This document shows, in pieces, positions 1 through 12,317 of a DNA stretch of 64,000 bases (the stretch's first letter is position 1; every line of letters starts with the position of its first letter). The DNA lies in the NCBI GenBank assembly GCA_905221615.1, contig CAJNDT010003402.1, forward strand, positions 424,750 through 488,749, read 5' to 3'. Source of the DNA: Symbiodinium sp. CCMP2592 (Eukaryota > Sar > Dinophyceae > Suessiales > Symbiodiniaceae). Both the position numbers and the translations under genes were made by a program. The notes beneath the pieces were generated by a model that saw only the letters and a list, made by a program, of their open reading frames with translations, did no database searches and was not told the DNA's origin.

Positions 1-47
1 ACCCTAAACCCTAAATCCTAAACCCTAAGGAGAAGACTTGAGGCGCT

Positions 48-157
48 ATTTGGGCGGTTGTCAAAACTATGGTCCCTTTTGGGGCACCCTAAATACAAGG
101 TGCCGCATTCTGATAAGGATCCCAAAAAGTACCCCAATATTGACAACCACCCATTTG
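48..157. repeat. Palindromic MITE-like element, family H copy 1
   Basis: The ends read GGTTGTCAAAACTATGG and TTGACAACCACCC, which are inverted relative to each other around a short centre. A second copy with the same inverted arms lies at 3655-3713. There is no coding capacity. I infer a non-autonomous DNA element. Confidence 0.6.
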
Positions 158-570
158 GGCTTTTGAATGCTTTTGAGGTTTACGGCTTTGCGCTTCAGGG
201 TGGCAGAGTCGGCTTTTTACGTTTAGGGTGCTTCATCGCTTCTGGGATCGAACTTAGGGAAGTTTAGGGATCAGGCGCCTACATTATTGTAGTACTACCC
301 TCATAGATCCCTTATAGTAACCCTTATAGACCCCTTTAAAGGAACCCTTAGATTAGTAGACTCGTGCTCTACCCCAGACCTAATCTAGTGCCCTAAAAGT
401 AGGATCCTTACTACAAGGACCCCAAAATAAGGTACCCCTATTTTCGGAAACTCCCATTTAGGGAAATTTAGGGAACCCAGGACATAGCTACCCACAGAAC
501 CCGGTGCCTGCCTCGGCTTCAGAAGCTTGTCGGTTCGCTTAAAGGCGAAGTAGAGTATCCCTACCTGAGC

Positions 571-690
571 ATAGGGTTTAGGGTTTAGGGTTTAGAGGGT
601 AGGCTTTAGGGTTTAGGGTTTAGGATTTAGGGTTTAGGGTTTAGGATTGAGGCTTTGGGGGCTTAGGGTTTAGGCTTCGGTTTAGGGTTT
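571..690 (+). repeat. Interstitial TTTAGGG array
   Basis: Tandem and slightly degenerate copies of TTTAGGG run in the plus orientation, interrupted by variants such as TTTAGAG and TTTAGGA. Similar arrays recur at about 1181-1265, 1378-1416 and 1850-1926. TTTAGGG is the telomere unit of plants and of many algae, including dinoflagellates. Confidence 0.8.
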
Positions 691-768
691 AGGGTTTGGG
701 GGGCCTTTGAGTAGATGGCTCGGGGATAAGGGCTGAGGGTGTCAATGGCTGATGGCGTTGGGAATTCT

Positions 769-880
769 ACTTAAAGGATCATGGGACTTAGTAACTAGGG
801 TTATAATTAGGGTAACTATACTTGTAACCCCAATTAAGGTACTTATAGCCTTACTTACTAAGTCCCATGATCCTCCAAGT
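769..880. repeat. Palindromic MITE-like element, family A copy 1
   Basis: It begins ACTTAAAGGATCATGGGACT and ends in the inverted form AGTCCCATGATCCTCCAAGT, with long imperfect arms around an AT-rich centre. Near-identical copies occur at 42171-42282, 42563-42680, 44439-44550 and 46917-47027, and there is a half copy at about 44339-44375. Confidence 0.8.
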
Positions 881-1377
881 ATGGTTTAAAGTTTAAGGTG
901 TCAGGCTTTAGCATCCCTGCCTGAGCACGGCATGCGCCAAAGCGGCTTAGGGTGTAGGACAGTGTAGGGCTTTGGAAAGTTGGGGATGCAGAGACTTAGA
1001 GCTACCTCTATTGGTAGGGTCCTTCAGCAAGAGCGACCTACACGACATGGGCTCCTATATCAGCTAGAAGGTTTAGCGTTGAGGGCTGAGGCGCCAAATA
1101 CAGGGGCCTCGTGCATTCCGAGGGTTTTTCCTAGAAGGGGCTGTGATCTTTGGGGCTGCGGCTCGGGCTCAAGGGCTCTGGGGTTTAGGGTTTAGGGTCT
1201 AGGATGTAGGGTTGAGAGTTCAAGGTTTAGGGTCTAGGATGTAGGGTCACGAGTTTAGGGTTTAAAGTCTAGGCTTCAGGGTTTTGGAGGTTTCGAGCTT
1301 TTTGGGTTCCGGGTTTGCGGGCTGAGGCATCTGTGCTCCAGGCGCTATCGCCGGCAAGCAAATCGAGTACTAATTAC

Positions 1378-1416
1378 TAGGGTTTAGGGTTTAGGGTTTA
1401 GGGTTTAGGGTTTAGG
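1378..1416 (+). repeat. Interstitial TTTAGGG array
   Basis: Five successive, nearly perfect TTTAGGG units. This is the cleanest array in the left flank. Confidence 0.8.
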
Positions 1417-1521
1417 AACCCTTATACGAATAATTACTATGACCAGAGCTAACATTGATACTAACACTCCTGTCATGGCTAATGTTCATACAAAACGATC
1501 AATACTAATACCTTAGAAGCT

Positions 1522-1603
1522 GCCCCCACCCTGTAATAATGACTATAAGGATTATATTAGGGCCCTGGTATATTCCTAGTATACCACTGTTACAGGGTGG
1601 GGG
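1522..1603. repeat. Palindromic element, family F
   Basis: The left arm CCCCCACCCTGTAA is answered by TTACAGGGTGGGGG about 55 bp later. Only one copy was noticed in this window. It has the size and form of the other small palindromic elements here. Confidence 0.5.
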
Positions 1604-1645
1604 ACCCCTTCTAACTAATACCTACGAATGCTGCTACTTACTAAG

Positions 1646-1758
1646 CCTAGACCTAAGAGTAACCTAGGAATAAAAAGGGTGCCCTTTTTGGTTTAAAGGG
1701 GGTTTATAAGGGAACCTAAACCCTAAAAAAGGGAATAAGGGCCTACTCCGGGTCCTAG
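1646..1758. repeat. MITE-like element, family C copy 1
   Basis: It is a repeat of about 112 bp bounded by CTAG and built of imperfect inverted segments (AAAAAGGGTGCCCTTTTT in the middle, GGACCCGGAGTAGG-like arms). A second copy with about 90% identity by eye is at 4557-4667. Confidence 0.65.
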
Positions 1759-2698
1759 AAGCACGATGGCACAACACTCGGGAGCGAGGTGACAGAGCCA
1801 ACACTCTGAGCAGGCCGTGGCTTCTTGGCCCTGTGTGGATTGCTTAGGATTTACGGCTTTAGGGCTTTAAGGGCTGAGGGTTTAGGGCTTTAAGGGTTTA
1901 GGGTTTAGGGGTTTAGGATTTAGGGTTTTGAATGTAGAGCTTGGGGAGCTCGAGTTTTGTGTTAAGGACACATAGAGGACCGCGAGCTCTGGCTTCGAGC
2001 AAAGAAAGCTTTTTGCTGTTAGGCTACTTTGAGAATACAAGGGCTTGGATGATTCGAAAAGAATAGATTATGCTCTAATTACAATAGAGACGACAAAGGG
2101 GGGCTATTGCTAGCTATTCCGCCCCCTGCATTAAGTCCCGGCAGCCGTGATCATCGTCACAACGCAGCCATCCGGAATGAGGTCTAGAAGTGGTACATTC
2201 CTGGCATCGAAGGACTAGTCGGCTTTCTCTGAAAGAGCCTCTAGGTTTCCGCAAAGTTTGCACTTTTTGCAACAGGATTTATCATGTTTTGTACCTGATT
2301 TTGGTGGGTGTAGTCATTGATGCTTACACTACGTATAGGGGTAACCATGGGGGTTGAAGGGCCCTTGGAGTTCAGGGTTTCGGGGTTTGGAACTTTGGGT
2401 TAGGATGATGATTGTTTGGCGTCTGAGCCTCGTGCCTGTCGGCCAGGCTGCACCGTCTTAGACTTTACGTTCCAAGGCGTAGACTTCAGGCTTTACAGAT
2501 ACAGGTTTTGGCTAGGTTTTCAGTGCCTAGGTTTTGAGGCTTGCAGCTTGGGCTGTAGGGCTTAGGATTCAGGACTACGTATGTCTTTTCACTTCCCAAC
2601 GCCTACGGTTGGCGCATGGGGCTCTAAATCCTACACCCTGATCTACACCTGGACCCACAGCCCCAAAGCCTGCCAGACTGAAGCCCTACAGTAAAAGC

Positions 2699-2782
2699 CA
2701 GAAAGTTGGAATATGATTATCCTGAACCCTTTATGGTAAATTATAGGGTATCCTACCCTGAAACCATATTCCAACTTTCTGG
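2699..2782. repeat. Palindromic element, family D
   Basis: The arms CCAGAAAGTTGGAATATG and CATATTCCAACTTTCTGG (one base differing) enclose about 45 bp. Only one copy was seen. Confidence 0.6.
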
Positions 2783-3654
2783 AGTTCCCTTTAAACCCAG
2801 AACCCGAAACCCAATTTGGTTCATTGGGTTTTCGGCTCTCGTGTTTAGGGTTCAGGTTTCATAAGAACTGTCTAGAACGCAGCGCTGAACCCCAATGGTG
2901 GGGCCTCCGTGATTAGAAAAGGGTTTGGGGGCGGTATATCATGTTGGAAAGGCAACAAGGGACCTCAAGGAACACTATTCTAGTTATCAAGGCCCCTATA
3001 CTACGCCCTGGGGGTTACCGTTCGGGGGCTTTCCTGCATAAGCTCAAGCTTGCAGCAGCTCTGTCCTCTTGGTCCTCAATCAAACCTAAAACCTCAGACC
3101 TTAAAGTATTTTGGCTTAGGACTTTGAAGGCATCTGGGGTTTAGGGCCTGGGAGCCTTAGAGACTTCGGGTTTGGGGTTGGATTGTGGAGCTTAAGACTC
3201 CCCAAAAAATGCAAGGTATCGGAACGGCTTCAAAGTGTTTTTTTAGATCAGGGGCCTACATTATCCACGCAAAATGTTGCAGATCTCACGGTGGGCTTGT
3301 CCACAGACGTCACATCCCGTTCTACCTTTACTTTGCCACTGGCCCTGCCCTCGGACGTCGTTGGACAGGGACGCGACGTTTGTCCACATCCGCAGCCTTT
3401 ATGCTCGCGATCATGTCTTCGTAGTCTTACAGTGCAGGCAAACAGGTTGCTGCGAATCCATGTCTACGCTGCTGCAGTTCCACGGAGATAGGCTCCGCGT
3501 TGTACTCTCTCGGACAGAAGTCACCTTCGCCTCGCCTGGCAGTTCGTAGACTTGCCATGGAGAAGGGAAACTCCCCAAAACCTTCTGACTCTCCAAAGCC
3601 CTTTCGGAGCCCTAGAAAACTCTGCGAAGGCCTGTAGAACCCTATGCAAGCATG

Positions 3655-3713
3655 TGGGTGGTTGTCAAAACTATGGCTCCGTTTGGGGTACCCTAATTTT
3701 GACAACCACCCAT
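3655..3713. repeat. Palindromic MITE-like element, family H copy 2
   Basis: GGTGGTTGTCAAAA is answered by TTTTGACAACCACC across a centre of about 25 bp. It shares arms with the element at 48-157. Confidence 0.65.
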
Positions 3714-4200
3714 GTGTATAAAACCTTTTGAAACTCTGACTGTGAAAGCACAACGGTGGAGCCTGAAGGCTCGAGTGTCGAAGGCCTCTGCGTGGAAGAG
3801 TGCCGTAGTAGGGTTTAGGGTTTAGGTAGGGACAGGACAGAGGGCATCATGTAGGGGCATCGTGGATGTAGTATCGAAAGGAGCGGATCCCTGAGAAGGA
3901 ATACTGTTATTCCGGCCCCTGTATCACACTTCAGGGTTCTTTGTTATGTTTCGTTTTGAGTGAGGTGGGCTTTGTAGGGCAACGTGGGGCGTTTGGGCGC
4001 CTTTGGGCGCTGCTATGTGGTTTCAGATTCCAGGGTTAAGGGTCCATTTAGGATTATTCCAGGGCTTTGGTTTCGAAGTTGCGGCATCATTATTGGGACG
4101 CCAGATGACTCAGATAGTTTCAAACCCTTGCCACACCCCAAGAACATGAACGCAAGCACTTTAAAGCCTAAACCAACAAAAAGAAAAGTGGAGCGGCTGT

Positions 4201-4351
4201 GTATATATATATATATATACTCTCCGCGTTCGTGGCTTGGTGTCTTTTAGCGACTCCGAGGTCGGGGATTCGCTCTTGGGGGCTGTACCGTCTGGGGTCT
4301 TGGGGCCTTAAGGTTTCTAGGCCATGATGCCATAATCTATAAAGCTTAGGG

Positions 4352-4382
<31 letters not shown>

Positions 4383-4430
4383 GTATATATGTATATGTAT
4401 ATATGTATATATATATATATATATATAGGG
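4201..4430. repeat. TA-rich microsatellites
   Basis: Two blocks of alternating TA with occasional TG or CA interruptions lie at about 4201-4221 and 4344-4428. The second is followed directly by a TTTAGGG unit. Confidence 0.85.
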
Positions 4431-4556
4431 TTTAGGGTTGGCAGGGTCATAGGGGGGTGTCAGGGTTTATAGGGCTGATTGCTTGAGAGTCGAGGCTTTG
4501 AAGGGTCGAGGCTTTAGATATTGAGGCTTGCCACTGGCGCTTGCGGTATCGCTTTG

Positions 4557-4667
4557 CTAGACCCAAGAGTAACCCAGGCATAAAAAGGATGCCCTTTTTG
4601 GTTTAAAGGGGCTTATAAGGGAACCTGAACCCTAAAAAAGGGAATAAGGGCCTACTCTGGGTCCTAG
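4557..4667. repeat. MITE-like element, family C copy 2
   Basis: It is collinear with the copy at 1646-1758, with scattered substitutions and a small length change. Confidence 0.65.
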
Positions 4668-5120
4668 TTTGTATGTTCGGCCCAGCGTTCAAAGTAGGTG
4701 TAGCGGTTTAGGGTTGGGTTCAGGGTTGAGGGTTTCGCAGTCACGGAACCTGCTCGGATGCCTTAGCCTTATCCTACGGGTTAAGTACACTTTGAGTGTG
4801 GGATTGAGGGCCAAAAGTTTAAGCATTCAGCGTATGACAGTGTACGATGTAGGGTGCTCTCAGGCCGACAGAAAAATGCCAGAAACCCCGCACACGGCCC
4901 CCAAGCAGTATTGCCCCGACAACGATACTTCCTGACCTGTCGCCTAACCCAACATCCTGAACCGAACCCAAAAAACGCTCGTTTAGGCTTTAGGGGTCCC
5001 CGCCCCTCAAGCCCGAAACCTTAAACCCCTAACCCCAATCCAAAGCCAAAGCCAGGAAGCCTTCAAGTCTCAACTGAGACCTCCAGCCCTCCAAGCCAGC
5101 CTCCCCATGGTGCGAATAAT

Positions 5121-5186
5121 ATAGGAGCCTTGATAGTTAGAATAGGGTTTTGGGGCCAATGATTTTATACCTATAGTAAGGAACTT
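5121..5186. repeat. Left half of a split family-B MITE
   Basis: The sequence from ATAGGAGCCTTGATAGTTAG through TATAGTAAGGAAC matches the first two thirds of family B; compare 42848-42947, which is complete. It stops at AGGAACTT. The missing last third is found at 37813-37850, on the far side of the 32.6-kb element. Joining the two parts with one copy of the duplicated bases gives a MITE of normal length. Confidence 0.8.
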
Positions 5187-5201
5187 CCTGGGATGGGCTT
5201 T
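5179..5201. repeat. Left target duplication and terminal inverted repeat
   Basis: AGGAACTT (5179-5186, last five AACTT) is followed by CCTGGGATGGGCTTT (5187-5201). The counterpart at the right end is 37798-37817. Confidence 0.65.
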
Positions 5202-5422
5202 GGCAGCCCTGAAAATTATTTATGGATCCGGGCTGTTTTTGTGCATCCATGTGAATGCAACACCAAGCAGCAATCACTCACTCTTTTTCTCCCGCGATCA
5301 TGTGGAATGTGAACAGTGGTAACAAGAAAAATGCGACACTGACACTGGCAGCTCAGACGATGGTGGCCTGCAGGAGCAGGCAGAAACCAAAATCTGGCGT
5401 GACACTCTGACAATGGAAGAAT

Positions 5423-8400
5423 TTGACACTCATTCTGTGTGGCCAGTACAATAACACACCCAATGCGCACCCCTCCATGCCTGCTCAAAGTTGACACTGA
5501 TTTCCAGCTGGTAGGCCTGACATAATAGAAACACGTGACACTCATTCTGTGTGGCCAGTACAATAACGCACCCAAGACGCACCCCTCCATGCCTGCTCCA
5601 AGTTGACACTGATCTCCAAGACGAAGGCCTGCCATAGTGGATGCATTTGACACTCATTCTGTGTGGCCAGTACAATAACGCACCCAATACGCACCCCTGC
5701 CTGCCTTGTCACAGTTGACACTGATCTCCAGCTGGTAGGTGTGTCAACTTTGAGCACGCATGGAGGGGGCCTATTGGGTCCCAACACACACCCTCCATGC
5801 CTGCTCAAAGTTGACACTGATGTCCAGCTGGTAAGCCTGACATTAAGGAGCAATTGACCGGCCAGGACAATAACGCACCCAATACGCAAACCTGCCTGCC
5901 TTCTCCAAGTTGACACTGATGTCCAGGAGGAGGACCTGACTTTAATGGATTGACACTCATCGACATCCACTGCACCGTAACTGCTTGTCGACATGGTGAC
6001 ACTTGGCAGAGGAATCATCAACCAAAACAGAGTAGCACCAGCCAGGCGGCGAGCGGCTCATTCAGACCTTGACTCTTCGAGCAGCTTGACGGTCTGTCAA
6101 ACTGCTCGAGGAGTCAAGGTCTGAGAGAGCCAGCTGACACTTCATTCCATGACAAAGCAGACGGTAAGCCTGACATAACGGAATCACTTGACACTCGTTC
6201 TGTGTGGCCAGTACACTAACGCACCGAACACGCACCCCTCCATCCGTGCCTTCTCTAAGTTGACACTGATGCCCAGGAGGAAGACCTGACTTTAGTGAAC
6301 TGTCGTCGACATGGTGACACTTGGCAAACTTAAAGGTATCATCAACCAAAACAGAGTCATAGCACCAGCCATGCGGCGAGCGGCTCATTCAGACCTTGAC
6401 CACTCGAGCAGCTGGACGGTCTGTCCAACTGCTCGACGAGTCAAGGTCTGAGCGAGCCAGCTGACACTTCATTCCATGACAAAGCGAATGGTAAGCCTGA
6501 CATAATGGAAACATGTGACAATCATTCTGTGTGGCCAGTACAATAACGCACCCAATTCGCACCCCTCCATGCCTGCTCAAAGTTGACACTGATTTCCACC
6601 TGATAGGCCTGACATAATGGAAGCATGTGACACTCGTCATTCTGTGTGGCCAGTACAATAACGCACCCAATTCGCACCCCTCCATGCCTGCTCCAAGTTG
6701 ACACTGATTTCCAGCTGGTAGGCCTGACATAATGGAAGCATGTGACACTCATTCTGTGTGGCCAGTACAATAACACACCCAATGCGCACCCCTCCATGCC
6801 TGCTCAAAGTTGACACTGATTTCCAGCTGGTAGGCCTGACATAATAGAAACACGTGACACTCATTCTGTGTGGCCAGTACAATAACGCACCCAAGACGCA
6901 CCCCTCCATGCCTGCTCCAAGTTGACACTGATCTCCAAGACGAAGGCCTGCCATAGTGGATGCATTTGACACTCATTCTGTGTGGCCAGTACAATAACGC
7001 ACCCAATACGCACCCCTGCCTGCCTTGTCACAGTTGACACTGATCTCCAGCTGGTAGGTGTGTCAACTTTGAGCACGCATGGAGGGGGCCTATTGGGTCC
7101 CAACACACACCCTCCATGCCTGCTCAAAGTTGACACTGATGTCCAGCTGGTAAGCCTGACATTAAGGAGCAATTGACCGGCCAGGACAATAACGCACCCA
7201 ATACGCAAACCTGCCTGCCTTCTCCAAGTTGACACTGATGTCCAGGAGGAGGACCTGACTTTAATGGATTGACACTCATCGACATCCACTGCACCGTAAC
7301 TGCTTGTCGACATGGTGACACTTGGCAGAGGAATCATCAACCAAAACAGAGTAGCACCAGCCAGGCGGCGAGCGGCTCATTCAGACCTTGACCACTCGAG
7401 CAGCTGGACGGTCTGTCAAACTGCTCGAGGAGTCAAGGTCTGAGAGAGCCAGCTGACACTTCATTCCATGACAAAGCAGACGGTAAGCCTGACATAACGG
7501 AATCACTTGACACTCGTTCTGTGTGGCCAGTACACTAACGCACCGAACACGCACCCCTCCATCCGTGCCTTCTCTAAGTTGACACTGATGCCCAGGAGGA
7601 AGACCTGACTTTAGTGAACTGTCGTCGACATGGTGACACTTGGCAAACTTAAAGGTATCATCAACCAAAACAGAGTCATAGCACCAGCCAAGCGGCGAGC
7701 GGCTCATTCAGACCTTGACAGCTCGAGCAGCTTAACGGTCTGTCAAACTGCTCGAGCTGTCAAGGTCTGAGCGAGCCAGCTGACACTTCAGCCATGACAA
7801 AGCGAATGGTAAGCCTGACATAATGGAAACATGTGACACTCATTCTGTGTGGCCAGTACAATAACGCACCCAATTCGCACCCCTCCATGCCTGCTCCAAG
7901 TTGACACTGATTTCCACCTGATAGGCCTGACATAATGGAAGCATGTGACACTCGTCATTCTGTGTGGCCAGTACAATAACGCACCCAATTCGCACCCCTC
8001 CATGCCTGCTCCAAGTTGACACTGATTTCCAGCAGGTAGGCCTGACATAATGGAAGCATGTGACACTCATTCTGTGTGGCCAGTACAATAACGCACCCAA
8101 TTCGCACCCCTCCATGCCTGCTCCAAGTTGACACTGATTTCCAGCTGGTAGGCCTGACATAATGGAAGCATGTGACACTCATTCTGTGTGGCCAGTACAA
8201 TAACGCACCCAATTCGCACCCCTCCATGCCTGCTCCAAGTTGACACTGATTTCCAGCTGGTAGGCCTGACAGAATGGAAGCATGTGACACTCATTCTGTG
8301 TGGCCAGTACAATAACGCACCCAAGACGCACCCCTCCATGCCTGCTTCAAGTTGACACTGATTTCCACCTGATAGGCCTGACATAATAGAAGCATGTGAC

Positions 8401-10735
8401 ACTCATTCTGTGTGGCCAGTACAATAACGCACCCAATTCGCACCCCTCCATGCCTGCTCCAAGTTGACACCGATTTCCAGCTGGTAGGCCTGACATAGTG
8501 GACGCATGTGACACTCATTCTGTGTGGCCAGTACAATAACGCACCCAATTCGCACCCCTCCATGCCTGCTCCAAGTTGACACTGATCTCCAGCTGGTAGG
8601 CCTGACAGAATGGAAGCATGTGACACTCATTCTGTGTGGCCAGTACAATAACGCACCCAATTCGCACCCCTCCATGCCTGCTCCAAGTTGACACTGATTT
8701 CCAGCTGGTAGGCCTGACATAATGGAAGCATGTGACACTCATTCTGTGTGGCCAGTACAATAACGCACCCAATTCGCACCCCTCCATGCCTGCTCCAAGT
8801 TGACACTGATTTCCGGCTGGTAGGCTTGACAGAATGGAAGCATGTGACACTCATTCTGTGTGGCCAGTACAATAACGCACCCAAGACGCACCCCTCCATG
8901 CCTGCTCAAAGTTGACACTGATTTCCAGCTGGTGGGCCTGACATAATGAAGCATGTGACACTCATTCTGTGTGGCCAGTACAATAACGCACCCAATTCTG
9001 CACCCACTCCATGCCTGCTCCAAGTTGACACTGATTTCCAGCTGGTAGGCCTGACATAATGGAAGCATGTGACACTCATTCTGTGTGGCCAGTACAATAA
9101 CGCACCCAAGACGCACCCCTCCATGCCTGCTCAAAGTTGACACTGATTTCCACCTGATAGGCCTGACATAATGGAAGCATGTGACACTCATTCTGTGTGG
9201 CCAGTACAGTAACGCCCCCAAGACGCACCCCTCCATGCCTGCTCAAAGTTGACACTGATTTCCAGCTGGTAGGCCTGACATAATGGAAGCATGTGACACT
9301 CATTCTGTGTGGCCAGTACAATAACGCACCCGATTCGCACCCCTCCATGCCTGCTCCAAGTTGACACTGATTTCCACCTGATAGGCCTGACATAATGGAA
9401 GCATGTGACAATCATTCTGTGTGGCCAGTACAATAACGCACCCAATTCGCACCCCTCCATGCCTGCTCCAAGTTGACACTGATTTCCAGCTGGTAGGCCT
9501 GACATAATGGAAGCATGTGACATTCATTCTGTGTGGCCAGTACAATAACGCACCCAATTCGCACCCCTCCATGCCTGCTCCAAGTTGACACTGATTTCCA
9601 GCTGGTAGGCCTGACAGAATGGAAGCATGTGACACTCATTCTGTGTGGCCAGTACAATAACGCACCCAAGACGCACCCCTCCATGCCTGCTTCAAGTTGA
9701 CACTGATTTCCACCTGATAGGCCTGACATAATAGAAGCATGTGACACTCATTCTGTGTGGCCAGTACAATAATGCACCCAATTCGCACCCCTCCATGCCT
9801 GCTCCAAGTTGACACTGATTTCCAGCTGGTAGGCCCGACATAGTGGAAGCATGTGACACTCATTCTGTGTGGCCAGTACAATAACGCATCCAATTCGCAT
9901 CCCTCCATGCCTGCTCCAAGTTGACACTGATTTCCAGCTGGTAGGCCTGACATAATGGAAGCATGTGACACTCATTCTGTGTGGCCAGTACAATAACGCA
10001 CCCAAGTCGCACCCCTCCATGCCTGCTCCAAGTTGACACTGATTTCCAGCTGATAGGCCTGACATAATGGAAGCATGTGACACTCATTCTGTGTGGCCAG
10101 TACAATAACGCACCCAATTCGCACCCCTCCATGCCTGCTCCAAGTTGACACTGATTTCCGGCTGGTAGGCTTGACAGAATGGAAGCATGTGACACTCATT
10201 CTGTGTGGCCAGTACAATAACGCACCCAAGACGCACCCCTCCATGCCTGCTCAAAGTTGACACTGATTTCCAGCTGGTGGGCCTGACATAATTTAATGGA
10301 AGCGTGTGACACTCATTCTGTGTGGCCAGTACAATAACGCACCCAATTCGCACCCCTCCATGCCTGCTCCAAGTTGACACTGATTTCCAGCTGGTAGGCC
10401 TGACATAGTGGAAACATTTGACACTCATTCTGTGTGGCCAGTACAATAACGCACCCAAGACGCACCCCTCCATCCCTGCTCAAAGTTGACACTGATTTCC
10501 ACCTGATAGGCCTGACATAATGGAAGCATGTGACACTCATTCTGTGTGGCCAGTACAATAACGCACCCAAGACGCACCCCTCCATGCCTGCTCCAAGTTG
10601 ACACTGATTTCCAGCTGGTAGGTCTGACACAATGGAAGCGTTTGACACTCATTCTGTGTGGCCAGTACCATAACGCACCCAATGCAAACCCCGTCCAAGC
10701 CTGCTTCAAGTTGACACTGATCTCCAAAAGGTGGG
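5423..10735. repeat. Left terminal tandem array, 112-bp unit
   Basis: About 26 consecutive units of 112 bp are clear from roughly 7830 to 10735, with more diverged units before that. Each unit carries two TGACACT copies 68 and 44 bp apart, plus one TGACATA. A compound block of 1319 bp is duplicated in tandem (about 5423-6741 and 6742-8060, nearly identical). It contains an inverted copy of part of the unit (about 5740-5820) and the strong hairpins listed separately. Because 112 is not a multiple of 3, all three minus frames stay open for three units before a stop, so the many 111-codon ORFs are a by-product of the repeat. Confidence 0.9.
6063..6124. repeat. Hairpin 1 of four related hairpins in the left array
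   Basis: The left arm CAGACCTTGACTC..TCGAGCAG pairs with CTGCTCGA..GAGTCAAGGTCTG around the loop GGTCT. Related hairpins are at 6390-6451, 7382-7443 and 7709-7770. Some arm changes are matched by changes in the partner arm: TGAC/GTCA becomes GGAC/GTCC in the second, and the fourth has AGCTCGAG/CTCGAGCT. Others are not compensated. Confidence 0.7.
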
Positions 10736-11015
10736 CCTGAGAAGGGCAGGCAATGACAGACAGTTAAAAACAAAAGCACATGGCGGAAGCAGGCACTGAC
10801 ACCTGCAGTTTCTTTTCAATTGCCGAATGACGCTGCCTTTGACGGCAAGCTGATTGACTCTGGCGTTTTGCAAAGAATAGCGGACCCCGTTTGACACTGA
10901 ATCATACTATTCGACAATGTCAATGACGATGTGACACTGGGTACTGCCCTGCTGGTACCTGAAACAAAATTCCAGCACGTGACTCTAAAATCGACACGAT
11001 GACACTGACTGACAC
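10736..11015. other. Spacer between left array and first exons
   Basis: Unique sequence with several TGACNCT copies. I see no coding region I can support. Confidence 0.5.
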
Positions 11016-11211
11016 TCACTGGTCTTCACCAGACGCAATGACAGCTGTGTCTTCCATGTCAGAAGCAAAAAGCGTGGCCGGGGGAGTCTTTGCCTCTCCG
11101 ACCCTATCCTTGGTGCTGACAGTGACACTGATTTCCTTGGCAAGATCTGGGTCCGTCTTTGCGAGCGATCGTTTGACCACTGACTGGGTCTCCATGACCA
11201 GCGCTCGCTTC
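11016..11211 (-). CDS. 3'-terminal exon of unknown gene
   Basis: Read on the minus strand from a CAG acceptor at about 11212, the frame gives a lysine-rich peptide starting KRALVMETQSVVKRS and ending VIASGEDQ before a TGA at 11016-11018. The composition (charged, no low-complexity run) and the acceptor support an exon. I do not recognise the family. It lies about 420 bp downstream, in transcription order, of the exon at 11633-12187, across an AT-rich intron-like stretch. The phase of that join does not resolve with a GT donor, so the link is uncertain. Confidence 0.4.
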
Positions 11212-11632
11212 CTGCCCAGGATGAGGGCAGAAAGATGTTAGGATGTTCAAAATAAAACAGACATAAACACGACTGCAAGGTGCAATTTGACCTATCATGT
11301 TATACAAAGACAACCGAATGCAACTGAATGTAAACGACCTCATTGAAAACCACGAACTGACATATATATATATATATACAATATTGTAAACATTGTGATA
11401 ATTATTGTAAAACTTAAAAGTTGGCATGTTAAATCCTGATAAGTGTTGCTTATTCATAATAAATAAGACTATATTGTACTCAATATTATGTTTGACAAAA
11501 GTACTTTAAAAAATATGTAATAATATATGACAATTCAATGTCTAGAATATTTATTATGGCCAGTTATTGTTCTTAGCCGACTTGTTTGCTGCTAGCAAAA
11601 AACGACTATTACTGTTCACCATCTTTACTAAA

Positions 11633-12187
11633 CTAGACCCTCGTGGACTTAATAGTAATTATGATACCTGGCCTGTTTTCCTGACTCTTCGACAGGATGG
11701 GGCGGAGATCCAAGAATTCCTCGGACGTGAGCCTGACCCTCACAAACTGTGACTTGACCTCCGTGGCATGGTCGAGGAGAGCATTCACAGCTTGACGCTG
11801 GCCCGTGAGGACAGAATAGCCCACAAAGCATGACGTCTGCGGAACCACATCCAGGCTCAGCTGACGACTGGAGTGGTGGAGCAAGACTTCGGATGGCCAT
11901 GACAACTTTGCAATACAACGATTGCAACCGAGAACACCTTTGGTCTGGAGTCGCCAGGCCATGCCAGCATCTGACACTGATTCGAACAAGACGATGTTGT
12001 CATGACCCTCCACACAGTAGGTCTGTTCGTGACTCTTGGTGTTTGTCTTCATGAAGTTGAACATTGTAAAAAAGTCTGACGACTGTGGAGGCCATTTTTG
12101 ACACTCCTTTATCATCACACAGTAGTAGGTGAAGGAAACGTCGTTCTTGTCCATGACACTTTGCCTGATGGAGTGCTCCGACACCAC
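11633..12187 (-). CDS. Exon of unknown protein
   Basis: A minus-strand frame with protein-like composition, including the stretch FVGYSVLTGQRQAVNALLDH and then FVRVRLTSEEFLDLRPILSK near its end. It runs into an AT-rich sequence with a possible GTATCA donor at about 11666. It probably belongs to the same gene as the exons at 12318-12750 and 11016-11211. No family is recognised. TGACNCT copies fall within it, while the following AT-rich stretch 11285-11680 has none. Confidence 0.45.
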   Translation of the reverse strand: MVSEHSIRQSVMDKNDVSFTYYCVMIKECQKWPPQSSDFFTMFNFMKTNTKSHEQTYCVEGHDNIVLFESVSDAGMAWRLQTKGVLGCNRCIAKLSWPSEVLLHHSSRQLSLDVVPQTSCFVGYSVLTGQRQAVNALLDHATEVKSQFVRVRLTSEEFLDLRPILSKSQENRPGIIITIKSTRV

Positions 12188-12317
12188 TTGACATGCTCCT
12201 GTGACGTTCCTTGCAAACTTGACGCTGGAGAAGATACCTCAGGGTGTCACTCAGAGATGACACTGAGGATGAATGGTACAGGAATGTTGTTGATTGGTAA
12301 GTCAGGTCCAGTATAAA

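Larger units (their letters stand above)
1..5120. other. Gene-poor matrix with degenerate TTTAGGG arrays and MITEs
   Basis: I find no convincing coding region here; the open frames are short and not protein-like. The stretch consists of TTTAGGG-type interstitial arrays, AT microsatellites and several short palindromic elements, which are listed separately. The first 28 bases are CCCTAAA-like, but they are too short and too degenerate to be called a chromosome end. Confidence 0.7.

Noticed and set aside
1-28. Chromosome end (telomere) at the window start
   Set aside because: Only about four CCCTAAA-like units, one of them degenerate, followed by a MITE; many similar interstitial arrays exist in the window.
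5430-10648. Dozens of overlapping minus-strand ORFs of about 111 codons in the left array
   Set aside because: They arise because a 112-bp repeat keeps all three frames open for three units; the same peptide recurs in every frame, which is not expected of a gene.
5423-10735. CRISPR array
   Set aside because: The whole 112-bp unit repeats, including what would be spacers; there are no unique spacers and the genome is eukaryotic.
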